Of a DNA stretch of 64,000 bases, positions 60,982-64,000 are shown in pieces. The stretch's first letter is position 1. The number at the start of each line of letters is the position of its first letter. A program made the translations under genes and the position numbers. The notes beneath the pieces are model-generated. The model did not search any database, was not told where the DNA came from, and was given only the letters and a program-made list of their open reading frames with translations. The stretch is from Manis javanica (Eukaryota; Chordata; Mammalia; Pholidota; Manidae), in NCBI RefSeq assembly GCF_040802235.1, contig NC_133158.1, positions 43,032,001 through 43,096,000 on the forward strand, written 5' to 3'.

Positions 60982-61362
60982 ATGTGCCGCACCAGCTGCT
61001 CCTCTGGCTGCCAGGCGCCCTGCTGTGTTTCCAGTTCCTGCCAGGCGCCCTGCTATGTGCCCAGCCCCTGCCAGGCATCCTGCTTTGTGCTCAAACCCTG
61101 CCAGACAGCTTGCTGTATGCCTCTGAACTGCAAGCCTGTTTACTGCATGCCTGTGAGCTGCAAGCCGGGTCTATGCACACCCGTGAGCTGCAAGCACACT
61201 GTGTGTGTGCCCATGAGCTGCAAGCCAGCCATATGCACGCCTGTGAGCTGCAAGCCTGTTGTGTGCATGGCCCCCTGCTGCCAGTCCTCTGGGTGCTGCC
61301 AGCCCTCCTGCCCCACCCTGGTCTGCAGACCTGTCCCCTGTGGCACCCCTTCCTGCTGCTGA
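60982..61362 (+). CDS. KRTAP12: Keratin-associated protein 12-like (126 aa)
   Basis: Second high-sulfur hair matrix protein of the KRTAP12 family, with the same inferred role as its minus-strand neighbour. The single-exon frame starts MCRTSCSSGC and ends PVPCGTPSCC. I count 31 cysteines in 126 residues (about 25%). Order: a Cys-Gln-Ala-x-Cys-rich head (residues 1-44), ten-residue units of the form C-x-P-V/M-S-C-K-P-x-x (about 45-94), then CCQSSGCCQPSC and the tail. The frame stays open 37 codons upstream of this ATG. I chose this start because it has the context ACCACCATGT, lies 71 bp from the TATA box and gives the family N-terminus. It is 30 residues longer than the neighbour, through extra head and repeat units. 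A 15-bp tandem duplication covers the stop codon. Intact; the exact human counterpart is not settled. Confidence 0.94.
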   Translation: MCRTSCSSGCQAPCCVSSSCQAPCYVPSPCQASCFVLKPCQTACCMPLNCKPVYCMPVSCKPGLCTPVSCKHTVCVPMSCKPAICTPVSCKPVVCMAPCCQSSGCCQPSCPTLVCRPVPCGTPSCC

Positions 61363-61378
61363 GCTTCCTGCTGCTGAG
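61349..61378 (+). repeat. 15-bp tandem duplication across the stop codon
   Basis: Two perfect copies of cttcctgctgctgag (61349-61363 and 61364-61378). The stop TGA is at 61360-61362, and the copy places a second in-frame TGA at 61375-61377. Confidence 0.9.
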
Positions 61379-61640
61379 CCCATGGCACCCCAGAACCCCT
61401 CCTTTGTGGGGTCAGAAGTAGCTGACTCTCTGAACTCCTACAAGGCAGCCCAGACGTCTTCCATTTCAGGCCTTCTGGACCTGACTAGACCACCTTGCAG
61501 CAAGCCTGCTCCATCCCAGCCATCCAGCCTTAGGGGCTCAGCCCCCAGTGTCCCCTGGCCCCAGCCCTGGTCATGCACATGGCACCCACCCTGCCTGGTG
61601 TGGAGCATCCAGGCTCTGCAGCTTCCAGCATTGAAGGTCT

Positions 61641-61646
61641 AATAAA
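61641..61646 (+). terminator. AATAAA polyadenylation signal of the plus-strand KRTAP12 gene
   Basis: AATAAA about 280 bp past the stop, followed by a GTGTGAGG-type G/T-rich stretch near 61655. It sets a likely transcript end near 61660-61670. Confidence 0.8.
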
Positions 61647-61669
61647 CGCCAGAGTGTGAGGCCCAGCTG

Positions 61670-64000
61670 AGCGTGTGACGACTCTCCTTAAGTGCTTTTC
61701 TCTGAACTGCTTCCTTGGGTGGGTGTTTCCGCAGAGATTTCAGAAAACTCCTCCTGCAGAGGAGGAGCAGGGTCCCAGAAGGCCGTGCCCAGTGACAAGC
61801 GCTCAAAGGTGGCCCCTCGGGCATGTGGGCGTGCTCCTAGCACTCAGCCTGATGGCACCCCGGGTTTCCTTCTGACCCGCTTGGCTCCTTGAACTCAGGA
61901 GGTCATTTCTTACCCTGCCTGGGTGGGGCTGAGGGCAAATCACTTTCTGAGCTGACCCCTCTTAGGTAAACAGGTGCCCTGCTCGGCAGTGAATATGCGG
62001 AGTCCACTCCCCTCTGCGAGCTGACAGCCGTGCACCCTCTTGAAGAGCATAGCACCTCCTCCTCCCGTCAGTGGGAAAGGGCTGTGGGTGAAATCCATGG
62101 CCCCCCAGAGATGCTCACGCCCTGATCCCCACCTGTGGGCATGGCCCCTGGCAGGCAAAGTGATCTGGCGCTCGGGAATAAATTCAGGGTCTTGCGATAG
62201 GAAATGGTCCTGGGTTACGCCTGGACTTTTGGGACGTCCCTGCGGGCTGTGGGGTGCCGGCCCGGGGTCCCTGCAGGACCTTAGGGGAGGGACGCAGAGG
62301 GGGATGGGACGTGGCTGCGGAAGGAGGCCCGGGGCGCGGAGCGTGGGGCCCTGTGGGCGCGCAGACACCAAGAGGGACCAGAGTGCTTCCGCTGGGGCCT
62401 CCGGGAAGGTCCGGCCAAGCCACGCTGGTTCAGCCCAGCGAGAGCCGTTTCAGGGTCTGAGCCCCGCAGCAGTGAGAGAAGGAATTCGTGTGGTTTCAGC
62501 CGCCATGCCCATGGTCCTTTGTCCCGGTGGATGTGGGACGGAGCCGTCGTCCCTGTCGCACAGCTCGGATGCCCGCCTTTCCCCCGCGGCCCTGCTGGCT
62601 GAGCCCGGGCTGTGGATGGGGGGCGGTCAGGGCAGAGCAGGCGGGGGAGGAGGGGCGCCGGGCTGCGCCTCTCACGCGGGCCTCGGCCCTGCTCACTCTG
62701 GGGGCCCCAGCCTGCCCTTCCCCCTTTCCGGGTCTGTCCCACCCCAGGCTCTTCCTGGGGGTCCCCTGGACTGTGGGGGCCCCAGGGCAGCATCGCCTTG
62801 GGGCTCCCCCACCGGAGCCTCCAGCAGAGGTTCTGGGCGGTGGCCTCCCTGTGGGGACAGGGCTCCCTCCCGGGGGTCCCCCGCCCAACCCTCACCTGCT
62901 GAGGGTGTGACAGCCCCAGACCTCCCACCCCCGACGGCAGGGGAGTGGCCCCATTCTCTCCAAGGAAGCTCTCCTGCCCTTGGGCCTGCGGTGCCCTCCT
63001 CCTGGCCTGTTCACCCATCCAGGGGCTGGAGCTGGGGAGGGGATGGAGTGGTGTCCCAGGGCCGCCCCAACAAAGTACCCAGACTGGGGGAAGTAAAGGG
63101 AAGGTTAGTCTCACAGACTGGGGGTGGAAGCCTGTGGGCCCCCTCCCCCCCAGGCCCCCTCCCTTCCCCCACTCTCAGCTTGTGGCTGCAGGAAGGCGGA
63201 GGCTGCGTGGGGGATGCTGGTGTTACTCCGGGAGGGAAACCAGGCCCAGAGACCACACGGCTGCCCCAGGGACAGACCGGAGAGGCCCAGAGGCCGGAGG
63301 AGGCTGCGGCACACCGGAGTGCCAGGGGGCAGCTGCTGGTACCAAGAAATGGTGTAAGAGGAGCATCAGGAAGGGGGGCCTCCCTGTGGGGAGGCCCGTA
63401 TCTAGAAACCCCCACACTTCCCTGCCGACATAGCGGGCTGACGAGGCCGTGGGGCTGGAGGAACCCTGCGCACCCGCCACGCGGCCCTTTCTCACCATCA
63501 TTCCCTCCAAGCTGGTCCGCCTGGCCAGGCCTGCGTTACCGTCACGCAAATCCAAGCCGGGCCTCTTTGTGTCACGTCCTTGCCTTACAGACAGCATCCG
63601 GAACACCCTGGCGGCCACCAGTGCCGACCACCGGGCGGTGGAGGGGGACTTGGCGGTCTCCTCTGTGATGCCTCTGGGGCGGCACCTGCCCCGGCCTCAG
63701 GCAGGGCGGATGATGGGGCCCCGTGTCTGGGAGCACCCGCCTCGCTCACTGCCGACGGGGAGCTCGCCTGCAGCCCAGGGGGTCGCAGAGCGTTTGGCAT
63801 TGTCGTGCAGTGAACATGTATCCCATAAACTTCCAAAGGGGAAGAGCGCCCGTGGCCTCTGACCAACTCTCCCTCCGGGTCCGTGTGGCCGTCTGACCCA
63901 GGGGGACCCACAGCGAGCAGCTCAGCTGCCTGCCGCTGTCTGTGGCTGCAGCTGGCTCCCGGTGAGGAGCCGTCGGGGATCCAGGGCTCTCGACCCCAGA
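61670..64000. other. GC- and CpG-rich flank without a recognised gene
   Basis: From about 62150 onward the sequence is markedly GC-rich with frequent CpG. A 542-codon plus-strand frame (62040-63668) overlaps long frames in other phases and on the other strand. Its predicted residues are Gly, Pro, Ser and Arg-rich without any domain, as expected from GC-rich DNA with few stops. A short antisense MaLR-like fragment is at about 63060-63130 ('ccccaacaaagtacccagac', 'gttagtctcacagactggg'). No KRTAP10-type frame and no TATA/AATAAA pair was found. Confidence 0.5.

Noticed and set aside
60984..61421. 145-codon frame rich in Leu and Cys
   Set aside because: It is a +2 frame shadow of the KRTAP12 gene at 60982-61362 and lacks the family pattern.
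62040..63668. 542-codon plus-strand open frame
   Set aside because: It overlaps long frames in other phases and on the minus strand, is Gly/Pro/Ser/Arg-rich with no domain, includes a MaLR-like fragment, and lies in GC-rich DNA where stops are rare.

Overview
This is a eutherian mammal window, almost entirely non-coding. The only genes I can support are two small, intronless, cysteine-rich hair keratin-associated protein genes of the KRTAP12 family near the right end. They lie on opposite strands and point away from each other: CDS 58631-58921 on minus and CDS 60982-61362 on plus. In mammals the KRTAP10/KRTAP12 cluster sits inside a long intron of TSPEAR, so much of the window may be TSPEAR intron or flank. 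That placement comes from known synteny; I found no TSPEAR exon here.

The first 58 kb is a mosaic of old interspersed repeats with unique DNA between them. It holds MIR and L2 fragments throughout and L1/HAL1 pieces at 3.5, 5.6-7.1, 18.8-19.6, 23.1, 26.5-27.8, 33.5, 50.1 and 52.8-57.6 kb. It also holds hAT-type DNA transposon fossils (10.8, 12.4, 19.7, 31.1, 55.6 and 59.3 kb), at least ten MaLR-like LTRs, and six other solo LTRs (5.8, 13.1, 27.1, 39.5, 43.7 and 51.9 kb). Several insertions are nested and have readable boundaries and target-site duplications, so their relative ages can be ordered. The youngest-looking is a CpG-rich LTR at 51936-52395.

The KRTAP block (58.3-61.7 kb) holds two complete units, each with a TATA-like box about 65-75 bp upstream of the ATG, one open frame and an AATAAA signal roughly 250-280 bp past the stop. 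The two core promoters are nearly identical just downstream of the TATA box, pointing to a duplicated unit. The products would be cross-linking matrix proteins of the hair cortex or cuticle. The last 2 kb (62-64 kb) is GC- and CpG-rich but has no recognisable gene.

No Alu, rodent B1/B2, ruminant BovB, pig PRE or carnivore tRNA-Lys SINE was seen. The L1 3-prime ends look like those of laurasiatherians, so a laurasiatherian lacking a busy lineage-specific SINE is likely. A pangolin would fit, but this is an inference from recalled repeat sequence. Repeat family names throughout are by recalled consensus, not by a search.
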